Assembly: GCF_027574615.1 (NCBI RefSeq)
Contig: NC_072490.1
Span: forward strand, 16,289,501 to 16,353,500
Source of the DNA: Eptesicus fuscus
Taxonomy: Eukaryota > Chordata > Mammalia > Chiroptera > Vespertilionidae
Length of the DNA stretch: 64,000 nucleotides
Reading direction: 5' to 3'
Positions 1 through 10,559 of the stretch are shown one piece after another (within the stretch, counting starts at the first letter, position 1; the number at the start of each line of letters is the position of its first letter). Made by a program: the position numbers and the translations under genes. The notes beneath the pieces were generated by a model that was given only the letters and a program-made list of their open reading frames with translations, did not search any database and was not told the DNA's origin.

Positions 1-472
1 TATCAGGTTTGTCTTAATGGGCCCCCTCCCCTTTTTTTTATTGACCAAATAGGCATTTATTTGACAAAAATTAAGACATCTCAGAATGTGTTGGAAAAGA
101 TACTGATCAACATAATGGGGCCCTTGCCATCAGATTGTAAATATCTTTACTTTGATATTATGAGGCCTACATCAGTTCTCTTGAAAATATGGGAAGCTGT
201 ACTCACTGGACCTTGGCTGAAGTCTTTCTTCCCAAGCCATTGGTTCCACACAGATTAACACCTCAGATGTACATAGTGTTCCCTGGCTTTGTCATTGATC
301 TTGGCCCCTGTCCCTCCTTATCTATTTTCGTTGTTATTGTGGTTGTGGATGCCCTTTGGCCTCTGTCTCTAGTTCTCAAAATTCCACCTCAAAGGTTAAT
401 AACGCACAAGAGTTTATGGACACACTCAACATCAACAATAACAACAGCGGCTAATGGGCTTGCACATTTACA
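1..472. other. Unassigned stretch, no gene or repeat recognised
   Basis: Moderately AT-rich DNA. Two short overlapping open frames (61-258 and 189-476) have no domain, signal or repeat that I recognise and look like chance frames. Confidence 0.5.
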
Positions 473-560
473 ATAGGCCAAACACTGTGCTAAATGCCTT
501 ACTTGTATTATTTCACTCAACCATCATAGGAGACTCACATGTACAGTCTTTCTAAGCACT
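473..560 (-). repeat. MIR-like SINE fragment (ancient)
   Basis: The stretch 'cactgtgctaaatgcctta' followed by 'attatttcactcaacc' resembles the reverse complement of the MIR 3' half (lowest-common motifs of that family). Short and diverged, so the call is tentative. Confidence 0.35.
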
Positions 561-1101
561 TCAGGTAATTAATTGTTTTAGTTCAATTCCCCCTAAACCA
601 GCCCCTGGTATAAGAATTTGGATGTAAGAAGTTTACTTAGGATTTAGGAGGTGGTCCCAGGATTAGAGTGAAAGAGTGATGACCCGAGATAGAAAAGGTA
701 GGAAATCCATGAAGCATGAATGGGTGGGTAAACCATTGCAGGCAGGTGGGCTTGATGCCCTGGAGGCTTCTGAGAGACTGCAGAATGAACTTCAGAATTA
801 TTCCATCAAGAAGAAAAGAATCCGGAATAGTTATCTACCAATTCCCATTCTTCAGTGGTAGAGGATCACCCTGGGCGATTTAACTCCGGAGAACTTCCAG
901 CGTTCGGAGACCAAGCACTCTCCTATGACAGAAAGCACTGCTGCGGACAGGAACTATCTGTCACTGACTTCAGAATGGACCAGGGTCACATGGGCAAGCC
1001 ACTGATGGTGTCTGCTACAGTAATATGGAAGAGAATTAAGGAAAGGACAACGATGATGAGAAATAAGATCTGATCTCATCCTCACTAATCTTACAAGAAT
1101 A
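561..1101. other. Unassigned stretch before the MITE pair
   Basis: No repeat family recognised. Open frames at 676-861 and 855-1073 are short, unsupported and in different frames. Confidence 0.45.
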
Positions 1102-1162
1102 TACACTGAGTGGCCAGATTATTATGATCTCTGAACGCATAATAATCTGGCCACTCAGTGTA
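1102..1162 (+). mobile_element. Palindromic Tc1/mariner-type MITE, copy 1
   Basis: A 61-bp unit beginning 'tacactgagtggccagatta' and ending with its reverse complement. Roughly 23-bp arms flank a centre of about 15 bases. TA at each outer end fits the TA target duplication of Tc1/mariner elements, so the element proper would be CACTGAG...CTCAGTG. It has no coding capacity. As RNA it would fold into one nearly perfect hairpin of pre-miRNA size. The family name is my inference from the TA flanks and inverted repeats; a piggyBac (TTAA) origin is not supported by the flanks. Confidence 0.75.
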
Positions 1163-1322
1163 TTTATATCTCAAATGGGTACCAAAAATATTCTAGACTT
1201 TTGCTGGAGATCAACCACCTATTTGCCCTGAGCTTTCTATCAGCCAGTGCAAAGGGGAAAACTGATCAGGTGTACGATTTATAGTATCTTTGATATCAAA
1301 TAAATGAGGTACTCAAGAGAAG
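1163..1322. other. 160-bp spacer between the two MITE copies
   Basis: Ordinary AT-rich sequence with no recognised repeat. Its importance is positional: it would be the loop of a larger structure if the two inverted MITE copies paired with each other. Confidence 0.5.
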
Positions 1323-1383
1323 TACACTGAGTGGCCAGATTATTATGCATTCAGAGATCATAATAATCTGGCCACTCAGTGTA
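1323..1383 (-). mobile_element. Palindromic Tc1/mariner-type MITE, copy 2, inverted
   Basis: Same 61-bp unit as the copy at 1102. Comparing the asymmetric centres shows it is inserted in the opposite orientation and differs from the first by about one base, a G/A change at a CpG. TA flanks both sides. Such similarity means the two copies are young or derive from one local event. No gene inside. Confidence 0.75.
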
Positions 1384-2479
1384 TATGCACCCCCCAAGAG
1401 AATTTAAAATTCATCTACTGTTAATTGATTACCTACTGTGTTCCATACATAATTATACAGTGGGTCTAAGAGTAAGTAAAGCAATCACTGGTCTTAGGTA
1501 GTTTGCATTCTAAAACAATTAGGTGCTAAACAAATTGTGCTATCCAGAGATCCAACAAATTGTGCTGGCCAGAGAAGGCAGATGAGTGTGAGCTGAGATG
1601 GTCAGGAAACGTTTCCTGGAAAAGTTTCCGTGTCTCATGCTTGAAGATGCCTGGACAGTGATGGGACCTTCTGTACTAAATGTTCTCCTGACTGAGAGCC
1701 TGGGACAATGACCACATGTCACCCCATATCAAATCTAGCCCCTCATGTACCCCCCTGTCCTTGGTTCTTCTATGATGCGTTCTAAGCAGGGTCACTTGGC
1801 CAGACTGTGAAGGCAGTTAGGACTACCCCCATGGTCCTGTTGCCTCCTAGCCTTTTCTGTTTGATTGCTTATTGGTCTGGTTTGTGAACAGAGGGCTGGA
1901 CTTGGGACTTTGAATTTACTTTGCTTAGTTTTTGTATTCAAAAGTGGCATTTCAGATATAAAGGAAAAAAAAAACTTCCAACTAGGTTGTAACTGGCAAG
2001 TGAAACACATAGCAGCCTGTCAAGCTGCTTCTTGCTGTCATTTATAGATTTCCAGGTACTTCGTGCAGAGATTAAATATGGAGTGATTTGGTACACACAA
2101 CGCATTTGTGTCTGCCACTTCTTTTTTAGGCATTTTATTGAAGTCTCTGTTGCCTCTACTTTGCTTTTTCTTTAGAGCTACTAGTATGATCTTCTCTTCC
2201 CCATAAGTGCTAGACCAAGGCTTGTCAAACTGACTTCTGAGGGTGACACCCACTGTTCCTGCCTTGTCACTCTTAGGTATTCTGATTACCTATCACACAG
2301 ACTCTTTAGCACCCAACAGACCTCATAAGACACCCACTCCACTGCTACCCCTGATCTGGCCACAGAGGTAGAGAAAGTGGGGAGTACTGGAAGTTGGCAA
2401 TGAGCTCAGTGTGGCAGAGCAGGCCCATCTGGGAGAAGTGGCTTCTATCCACACAGACTGTGGACAGCTTGCTCTGTTT
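1384..2479. other. Unassigned stretch, about 1.1 kb
   Basis: No gene or clear repeat seen. The short frames on both strands (such as 2038-2253 minus) carry no recognisable domain. The right end grades into L2-like sequence. Confidence 0.45.
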
Positions 2480-2663
2480 GACTATTGCAATAGCTCCACT
2501 GATCGCTCTGCCTCCTCTCTGAGTTCCTTCTAAATAAATCTGAAGTCCTTCTGGCCAGGGACTACAAACTCTACAGGAAGTAGAGTTATTACTTCTCTGA
2601 TCTCACTTTGTACTGTCCCTGTCCCTCCTGTTCTAGCCACCCCACCATCAAGGAAGGCATACT

Positions 2664-2814
2664 GCCCTAGCCGGTTTGGCTCAGTGGCTAGAGCGTCAGC
2701 TTGTGGACTGAAGAGTCACAGGTTTGATTCCGGTGAGGGCACATGCCAGGGTTGCAGGCTTGATCCCCAGTAGGGGGTGTGCAGGAGGCAGCCAATCAAT
2801 GATTCTTTCTCATT

Positions 2815-2868
<54 letters not shown>

Positions 2869-2929
2869 CCTCTCCCTTCCTCTCTCTGAAATCAATAAAA
2901 ACATTGTTTAAAAATATTTTTAAAAATAA
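2664..2929 (+). repeat. Ves SINE with an expanded TC tract
   Basis: Head 'gccctagccggtttggctca', B-box-like 'ggtttgattccgg', body 'ggtgtgcaggaggcagccaa', tail 'aaatcaataaaaac'. The usual CT-rich stretch before the tail has grown into a TC dinucleotide run (about 2816-2862). The internal A and B boxes are pol III promoter remnants of the tRNA ancestor. A short imperfect target duplication (aggcatactg / aggcatattc) flanks it. Confidence 0.9.
2816..2862. repeat. (TC)n microsatellite inside the SINE
   Basis: About 23 uninterrupted TC units grown from the pyrimidine-rich part of the Ves element. Likely length-polymorphic. Confidence 0.9.
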
Positions 2930-3399
2930 GACAGGCATATTCCTGCCTCAGGAACTTGCACTTTCTGGTCCCTCTATCCGAACACTCTTCCTTGCATAGT
3001 TCACTCACTCCTTGCATCATCTAGGTCTCTGCTTAAATACCTCATCGAAGAAGTCTTCCTTGATCTCCCTATAATATAAATCACCTCCCCTTCCATTCCA
3101 TCACTCTGTAACCCATACTCTGTTCTGTGTTCTGCCTCAGCATCATCAGAATACATACTCCAGGGACTTTGCTTACTGTTCTGTTACCACCACCCAGAAC
3201 AAGACTTGTCACATAGTAGATCATCAATAAATATATGTTAATAAATAACATATTATTTAAGAAGAGGATTTGGTGAGTATACATGTATTAAAGGGATTTA
3301 GCCTAGACACATTGTGACTTGAATATGAAGTATTTACATATGAGAACTCCTTCCACCCAGGCAGGTGCCACTTTCATTGCTTCACGGCTATAGAATTTT

Positions 3400-3960
3400 A
3401 ACAGGATCCTGCAAAAGCAATTGTCCAATGAATCTTTTAGGGAGAAAATGATCAACCTTGTTAGCAATCAGCTGCCAATTGAAACAGTAATAAGATATCA
3501 CTATGCACCACAGTTTTCCAACTTTATGGTCACCAATGTGGGGAAAGCTGCCACCGGAATGGGAGAGCACTGGGCACTATTACACTGTGGCCAGAGTATA
3601 AATGCATTCAAATTTTCTGACTAACTCATATGCATGGAAAGCTTCAGAATATGTAGTTTTTTAAATGTTATGTTTGAAAAATATTTATTGGTATGAGACT
3701 TTTTTTGCAAGCAAAAGAAGAGGGTAAATCAGATTTGTAGAGTACCATCCCATTCTTAGTTAAGGAACTCTATATCCTGGAATGTTAATAGTGCTTATCT
3801 CAGGGCAGCATTTCAATGTGCTTAATTTTATGTGCCTATATTTTCTAAATGTTTTATAAGTCACTTGCATTAATGTTTCACTTTTCCATTATGTAAGCTT
3901 CACATGGGAAGTTGATAAATATCAATAAACAAAAATAAAGAATGAATAAAATCATCTCTA
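3400..3960 (+). repeat. Old L1 (L1M-type) ORF2 end and 3' UTR
   Basis: 'gtaataagatatcactatgc' and the following 'tgtggggaaagctg' resemble the end of an old L1 ORF2. After it come 3' UTR signatures: 'ggaatgttaatagtgcttat', 'ctcaggg' and 'tattttctaaatgttttata'. The 67-residue frame at 3421-3624 lies within this relic and is not a host gene. Diverged, so the subfamily is not assignable by eye. Confidence 0.6.
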
Positions 3961-4563
3961 ATAGAGATAAGTAGTAATAATACAATAATTATAAGTAATA
4001 TTTTATTTTAATAAAATAAATATTTAATAATAAAATGTAAACATATAATTTGATGCTGGAAAATCTCCCCCTCCCCATTACCCCACCCTACTTCCACCCT
4101 CTTCTTGATATGGAACCACACAGTATAGATAGTTTACTGAATGCCCATAGAACTCCAGTATCTCGATACTTTGGGGTGGCAGGCCTCTGTCCTGAACTCC
4201 AGCCAGTGTCATTCCAGGAGAAGCAAACCTTATTTGGGTTTTCTTAAATGGGATCTGTCCCAAGTGAGTGGCCTTGTAAGGAATGCACCCCTACAGCCAT
4301 GCTGGGGCAGGTCCACAGAGGACCTTTCCATCTGCTTTAGACTCCTGTATACATTTCAGGTCTGGGACTCTGGCTGTTTAAACAAAGTCTTATAGACAGA
4401 TGCTTCACAGCACAGGAAGGAGACGCCAAAGGTATTACTTTCATTTAACTTAGGCAAGTTAAGGTCTCAACCTGCTCCCTTCAAGTTGAAAATAGCCACC
4501 TATGGACAGGCTGAGAGAGCTAGACCACATCCTGGAAGGTGTTCTTCCAACCAGTTTGTATAA
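3961..4563. other. Unassigned stretch before the Helitron array
   Basis: AT-rich at first (3961-4050), then mixed. Overlapping frames at 4050-4247, 4078-4263 and 4141-4395 have no recognisable content. Confidence 0.45.
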
Positions 4564-5183
4564 TCCTCTCTAATAATAGACAAATATGCAAATTAACCAT
4601 ACCTCCAACACACCCACAAGCCACGCCCATCATCCAATCAGAGCGAGTATGCAAATTAACCCAAACCAAGATGGCTACAGCCACAGAGAGCAAGGTTTCC
4701 TAGGTAACAGAGGAAGCCAAGCTTTCCACCTGCCCTAGCCAGGCCTAAGCCTCCACTCAAGCTATAAAGTTTCAATTATAGAAGGTAAACAAATTCAAAC
4801 AAATGGCGGCAGAATGGAGCTTGAGAGAGCAGGCTAGGGTTGCCGCCGGCAACAGGGGAAGCAAAACTTTTCACACACCCTGGCCAGGCCCACCTGCTTA
4901 AGGCAACAAAGTTTCTATTATAACCCCAACACAAATGGCTGCCGGCTGGCCTCAGAGGGAGCCCCAGGCTTGACTCCGCTCCAGGCTACAAAGTTTCAAT
5001 TGTAGAAGAAAAATAAATTCCAGATACCAGGGCCTCCTCTTGGGTCGCCAGGGGGCATGGCCGGCCTGCAAACCACCACAGGCCCCTCGCTCAGGCCGCC
5101 CCACACCCCAAGGGAAACCCCACCTGATCCGGGATGCCCTTCAGGGCAAACCAGCTGGCCCCCACCCCTGTACCAGGCCTCTA
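4564..5183 (+). mobile_element. HeliBat-type Helitron, array member 1
   Basis: Starts 'tcctctctaataatagacaa' followed by 'atatgcaaattaacc', a diverged HeliBat 5' end. The interior holds repeated phrases ('acaaagtttcaatt', 'ggcggcagaatgg') and a second 'tatgcaaattaacc' at 4648-4661. The end 'taccaggcctcta' is a worn HeliBat 3' terminus whose last G is missing and whose palindromic hairpin is degraded. The next Helitron begins at the following base. Non-autonomous: no Rep/helicase coding sequence. Confidence 0.75.
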
Positions 5184-5682
5184 TCCTATCTAATAAAAGA
5201 GTAATATCCAGATTGATCATCACTGCAACACACAATATAGCTGCCCCCATGTGGACACAAGATGGCCACCACAAGATGGCCAGCAGGAGAGGGCAGTTGG
5301 GAGGCACCCGGCCTGCAAGGGAAGGCAGTTGTGAGGGACCAAGCCTGCAATGGAGGGCAGTTGGAGGTGATCAGCCCTGCAGGAGAGGGCAGTTAGGGGT
5401 GACCAGGCTGGCAGAGGAGGGAAGTTGGGGGCAAACAGGTTGGCAGCAGACTGGTTTAGGGGGTGATCAGGCTGGCAGGCAGAAGCGGTTAGGGGCAATC
5501 AGGAAGGCAGGCAGGCAAGCAGTTGGGAGCCAGCAGTCCTGGATTGTGAGAGGGATGTCCAACTGCCCGTTTAGGCCCGATCCCACCGGACATCCCTCAA
5601 GGGGTCCCATATTGGAAAGGGTACAGGCTGGGCTGAGGGACAACCCTCCTCCGTGCACAAATTTTGTGCACTGGGCCTCTAG
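5184..5682 (+). mobile_element. HeliBat-type Helitron, array member 2
   Basis: 5' end 'tcctatctaataaaagagta'; 3' end 'gtgcacaaattttgtgcact' plus 'gggcctctag', the stem-loop and CTAG typical of Helitrons. The middle is a minisatellite of about 32-bp units (5285-5508). The long frame 5057-5695 (212 codons) runs across the junction with member 1 and through the minisatellite, so it is a by-product of GC-rich repeat DNA, not a gene. Non-autonomous. Confidence 0.85.
5285..5508 (+). repeat. Helitron-internal minisatellite, ~32-bp units, about 7 copies
   Basis: Each unit carries a 'ggagggcagtt' core, then 'ggggtgatcaggctggca' with variations. The same unit recurs in the HeliBat at 46982-47331, so it is a family trait and not a local expansion. 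Units abut directly with no unique spacers. Confidence 0.8.
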
Positions 5683-5982
5683 TCTATATATATAAAAGCT
5701 TAAGCAACCATCCGACCGGTAGCTATGATGCACACTGACCACCAGGGGACAGACGCTCAACACAGGAGCTGCCGAGCTGTGGTGACTTGGCAGCTGCAGT
5801 TCTGGGGTGACACACTCAGAACCAGAGAGGAGGGAGCCGGATTCTGGGGTGTGTCACCTGAGAACCACCCTCTAGCAATCCAGGACCCCTCGGGGGATGT
5901 CAGAGAGCTAGTTTTGGCCCAATCCCCACAGACCAGGCCGAGGGACCCCACCGGTGCATGAATCTGTGCACCAGGCCTCTAG
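5683..5982 (+). mobile_element. HeliBat-type Helitron, array member 3
   Basis: Begins 'tctatatatataaaagctta', a second HeliBat 5' subtype, directly after the CTAG of member 2. It ends 'ggtgcatgaatctgtgcacc' then 'aggcctctag'. The phrase 'tgaccaccagggg' is shared with the HeliBat at 18195. No coding capacity. Confidence 0.85.
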
Positions 5983-6784
5983 TTAATACATAATACATAT
6001 TATCAAACATATGCAGCTTTATAATTTAAAGAATCTCTTTCCATGTATTATCTCATTTGGCTTTTACAATTCTATGATGTTAGTATGAGAACCCAATTTG
6101 GGGTGGCAGGGAATGAGAGAATTGTGGATATCTTAGAGATCTTATCATCAAAGTTATTTCAGTAATTGGACTTATGGTCAGAATTCTGTATGTGGACGGG
6201 ATGCCATGAATTCTTCATTAATAGCAATAGAGAAAATGAGTACGCAATTCATTCAATATATAAACTTTTAGTAATTTTACCAAAATCAGGGGGAAATATA
6301 GTTTAATTTATTTTACTTGTGCCAAAGTGTGCATAGATCCCACTCATACCTTCTGATATAATTAATAAGATACTGGTTTTAACAAATTTAGTAACAATAG
6401 TTTTCTACTTTTTTAGATTTCTTTTTTCTTCCTACAGGTAATTCATCTTTATTGTTAAAAATTCTGTAAAATACACAAAAGTAAAAAGAGTTTTAAAAAA
6501 TTACTCTTCATCTTTTCATCCTGAGATATACTGTCAATGTTGGTTTAACTTTTGCCAGTCTTTTTTTTTTTTTCTTTCAACAAAGATGCATCAATTCTAA
6601 ATCAAGGTTCATACAACTAATGGGACTCAATTCATTTTGTGAAAGAAAAACGTTCTTCTGAAGAATCTAGTAGAATTAAAAGTTTAAGATTCCCATCAAC
6701 AAATCCAAAGAAACACAATGCATCTTCTTGTGGATCATTCTCAATTCAAATAGCTTCTCTTGATACTAAATCTCATATTTGTTT
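5983..6784. other. Mostly unassigned AT-rich DNA
   Basis: About 6020-6090 weakly resembles a reverse MIR ('tgtattatctcatttggctt'). The rest shows no gene or clear repeat. The frame 6639-6827 is unsupported. Confidence 0.4.
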
Positions 6785-6975
6785 ATTCAGTTATTCATTC
6801 AGTAATTGTATATTGAATGCCTACTAGGTGTTTTCTAGGTACTGGAAATATGACATTTTTAAAAAATAAAATAAACATAATTATTGTGCTAACATTTTTA
6901 AATGGGAGATAGCAATAGTTAAGATAAATAACTAATGTATATACACATAGCAAGTTAGTCGTAAGTGCTAACCAC
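6785..6975 (-). repeat. LINE L2 fragment
   Basis: Reverse complement of the L2 3' end: 'attcagttattcattcagta', 'gaatgcctactaggtg', then a diverged 'aagataaataactaatgtat' and 'gtaagtgct'. Ancient and inactive. Confidence 0.55.
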
Positions 6976-7689
6976 AGAACCAAAAACTATGTCAGCAACA
7001 TCCTGAAGCTTGCACTCCAAAGGCAGCCAGAATTATATTTGTTGTTAGATTTTAAAAGTAGAAGAATGTCTTTTGAAATTGTGATTATATTTCCTATAAG
7101 TAGCTCTATGGTCCTTTAATATGTGTAACTCCATTGAGCTCGGAGTTCTTTAATAACGAAGAATAAGAATTGACAATTGTTTTGTTTATTCATTTCGATT
7201 CTGAACACCTCACTTTTGCGTAGATTGAGTAGAGCTATCGTTTTGGATTTATTTTGTTCAGTAAAACTACATTTTTTTTCAACCAATTTAGTTCTGCAAG
7301 TTGCATCCCAAACTATCCTTTAATTCCAAAAGAATAATTTTATTCTTTACCATTTTTAATTCATTTATTCTTTAATTCCAACAAAATAATTTACTTAAAA
7401 TGTGCCCAATCTCTTTGGATAAAATCTAAAAATCTACAGACACAATAGAAAGATCACCCTAACTATATTTTCCAAAATCCACCACAATGTTTTCCATCTA
7501 TCATGACCTTCTTTCGGTGATGCTTTACAACTCCTTCCATTGAGAACAAAGTCTTTGTTCTTTTGCCTTGAATTTGGGTGAAATCGTGACTATAGCAAAA
7601 GCGACACTATGTGACTTCTGAGGAAAGGTCAAAGCCAATGCAGTTTCCGCCTGGTTTTTTAAAAAATAAAAATGCTTGTTCTTAGAATT
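6976..7689. other. Unassigned AT-rich stretch
   Basis: No gene or repeat family recognised. 'tttaattccaaaagaataat' (7319) is partly repeated at 7371 ('tttaattccaacaaaataat'), a small local echo. Confidence 0.4.
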
Positions 7690-7830
7690 CAGCTACCATA
7701 TTGGGGGAAGCCCAGACATATCACCCCAAGGCCTCTGCCCTCAGTCCTGGTTGAGCTCCCAGCTGACAGTCAGTACTTAGCGAGATGAGCCATTGTGGAT
7801 GTGAATTTTGTTTTAATTTAGTTATTCTCC
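7690..7830 (+). repeat. Possible old LTR (MaLR/ERVL-like) fragment
   Basis: 'gagctcccagctgacagtca' and 'gatgagccattgtggatgtg' resemble phrases from ancient mammalian LTR repeats. Only a fragment; no TATA or polyadenylation signal is seen. Confidence 0.3.
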
Positions 7831-7945
7831 CTATTCCAGCTACCTGACACTCTACTTTTTTTTATTCATTTCCCCCAAAAGATGTCCCATATGTAAGGTC
7901 AGCTCATGCAAACCTCCCTCTAAACATTGCTGTTACTGACTTCTT

Positions 7946-8202
7946 TTTTTTTACATATATATATATATATATGTGTATGTGTATGTGTATATATATATAT
8001 ATGATTTTTCACAGAGAGGAAGGGAGAGGGATAGAGAGCTAGAAACATCGATGAGAGAGAGACATCAACCAGCTGCCTCCTGCACACCCCTCAACGGGGG
8101 ATGTGCCCGCAACCAATGTACATGCCCTTGACCGGAATCGAATCTTGGACCTTCCAGTCCGCAGACCGACGCTCTATCCACTGAGCCAAACCGGTTTCGG
8201 CC
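7946..8202 (-). repeat. Ves SINE with a perfect 15-bp target duplication
   Basis: Flanked by identical copies of 'tgttactgacttctt' at 7931-7945 and 8203-8217, marking an L1-style insertion of a complete element. The tail side carries an AT/TG dinucleotide run (about 7955-8002). Body and head read on the minus strand and end 'gagccaaaccggtttcggcc'. The intact duplication suggests a fairly young insertion. Confidence 0.95.
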
Positions 8203-8217
8203 TGTTACTGACTTCTT

Positions 8218-8909
8218 ACTTCTTTGTAACCAAGGCCTTGGCTTGCCCAAAAGAATACAAGGAAAACAATCTACGTAATATCTTATCTGAGTTCTTTCCC
8301 TCCCTTATTCCTCAAATCAGAGGGAAAAAAAAAAGATGAGAAAAGATACCAACATAACTCTTATTTAACAGAGCAACTCTTCAGAGAATCAGCACAATTT
8401 AAAATTTTTTTAATCATTCTTTTCACTGAAGCTCTGACTTGTACGTTGAAGTTGTGCTCAAAATAACAGTAATAGCCTAAATAAATGAATGTAATAAGAA
8501 CTTCTTAAAGGAGGAGGAAAGAAGTATCAGGAGTTAGTGGAGGAGGAAGGAGGACATAGAGACAAGAAGAAAAACAAGAACTATTGCCACTGCTATTATG
8601 TGCTATTTACAATCTTTAGATTTGAGGGTGGGATAAATTAATACACAATCCTTGTGCACTGTTTCTTTCAGGTTATATCTCCCCCAACTTTCACCTGCAT
8701 TTCCCTACTGACCATTATGTAGACATGCATGCATCTCTACACACGCTAGAAAGCTACCCTTGGATGTTCAAGAGGCATCTCAAGCTCAACTGACCATGTC
8801 CAACACTGATACTAATACTTTCTTGCTCTATTCATCTTACCCATTGCATTAAATGGTAACAAATAATAATACAAGAATAAACGCTGTGTTTTGGATACCA
8901 TAGTTATAA
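8218..8909. other. Unassigned stretch
   Basis: Contains a purine-rich patch (8508-8580). No gene or repeat family recognised. Confidence 0.4.
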
Positions 8910-9035
8910 GCCTACTTTTGCCCCCTCCTGAATTTATTTGTGTAATTTGTTTCTGTCTGTGTTACTGCTATGTCCCCCAGCACCCAGAATAGAGCCTAAC
9001 ATATAAGAGTAGTTTAATAAGTATTTGCCAAACCA
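8910..9035 (+). repeat. LINE L2 3' end fragment
   Basis: 'gtcccccagcacccagaata' then 'gagcctaacatataagagta' and 'aataagtatttgcc' match the L2 3' terminus with substitutions. Confidence 0.6.
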
Positions 9036-10559
9036 GTGAGAGAATTTAGCACTTTCAACTGTGTGGGTTCATTTGTCAACTGATATGGAGATAATTAGAT
9101 TCACACCCCCAATTACCTCTTACATCTTTAAACAATAACAGAATTGCAAAATTTCTAAAAGGAATATAAATATGGTTCTGGTGGGTTGTGTTTGTTTGTT
9201 TGTTTTACCAAGTTCAACATATTTAGAGCTGCAGCTACAGCCCCAGTAAGAGATGGTCCTGAAGAAATAATAAACTCTATAAATTAATTCTGTTCTCATC
9301 AAATCTGATCTGATCTAATGCCTATTCAATCAAGAGACTTCATTGTGCTCACTGGAAACAGACCATTACCAGTAACTCTGGTCATGCTACCATTCAATTA
9401 AAAGCCTTTACTGGGCCAATTAGCTCTGGATATAAAGTTTCAAGTTCTTGGGTCAGAAGGAAACTTTGGTATAGACCAAAATGTCTCCAAACTCAAGTGT
9501 GAGATTTGAAGAAAAGAGGGAACTAATCTGCATCTGGAATCCAATGTTTTTTCATTGAGTCTGAAGGCTGCAAAGGAATATAAGGGGGATGAGCATGAGT
9601 ATAGGACCAACCAAAACTCTGTTTCTAAAGCATCAGTGTTTCAAGCCAACACTACAACATGACGGCCAAGGCACAGGCTTTGAACTACACTGGCTTAGAT
9701 GCAAATATTTTCTCTGACATATACAAGCTGAGAAACCTTGGAACAAGTCATTCAACGGCTTCAAATGCAAACATGTAACATGACTGGGAATGTGACCTTT
9801 TTTCCTGTTTTCTCTCTCTTCAAAATTCTCTGTGTTGTCGACATATTAACTTGATATTGAAGAGTACAATTATGATTATAAAAATATCAGGCTAGTCTGA
9901 ACTGGTAAAAGCTAAAAAGTCTACATAAATGAAATTTATGAAAATTATCTATATAGAGTGAAACAACCTCTCTGAGAAACAACCAGGTCAGAAACGCCTG
10001 TGTCTGCTTTTCTATTGTGTGTTTGTAGGGCAAATGCTAAAGGGAACATTTCAGTATTTCACACCTTTGCCACGTTTTAAGATAAAAAAATCTTCACAAA
10101 AGGAAGATTTACGGGCTTTAACGAGGTCAAAGGATGTCGCCCATGGCTTTGGTTTTAAAGAAGTTTACAAATCAAATAGTTAGATGGATAAAATGATAGA
10201 TGTCACCTCTAAGAGGTTTCCAGACATTGGGACAGGCTCTGAGAAAACTCATGGAATCCTCATTACTAAAAAAAAAAAAGTCAGAATTTGTCAAAAGACC
10301 TGGACCTCTCCTGAAGAAAATCAAGCATGACCTGAGGAGTAAATATATGGAGGAGTTCTGAGTGCCTATCAGTCTCTGGCTGTCCTATTTGGTCATTTGG
10401 AAATGATCTAAGGCATGCTGTGTGCCTAAAACTACAACAACAATAATAACTAACATCCCCCATAATACATCTTTTTTCATGAATATCTCATATAGTATAT
10501 TGTTAGTAACTAGGAGAGAGCAGAAACTAACACTAACTGAGATCAAGCATTTATCATTC
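9036..10559. other. Unassigned AT-rich stretch, about 1.5 kb
   Basis: No open frame longer than about 60 codons, no recognisable exon and no repeat I can name. Plain AT-rich non-coding DNA. Confidence 0.45.

Larger units (their letters stand above)
2480..3255 (+). repeat. LINE L2 3' region, interrupted by a Ves SINE
   Basis: Sequence right of the SINE reads like the L2 3' end: 'ttcctgcctcaggaacttgc', then 'aggtctctgcttaaatacct', then a terminal '...catagtagatcatcaataaatat'. The left part (about 2520-2663) fits the preceding L2 segment. L2 is an ancient, long-inactive mammalian non-LTR element. The Ves SINE at 2664-2929 splits it, giving the relative ages. Confidence 0.7.

Noticed and set aside
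1102..1162. Rho-independent terminator
   Set aside because: The genome is eukaryotic. The palindrome is flanked by TA and repeated nearby, so it is a MITE.
5285..5508. CRISPR-like regular repeats
   Set aside because: Units are contiguous, variable and without spacers, and this is a mammalian genome. It is a minisatellite.
5057..5695. 212-codon open frame, the longest in the window
   Set aside because: It runs over a Helitron junction and the 32-bp minisatellite, and follows repeat units and no protein domain.
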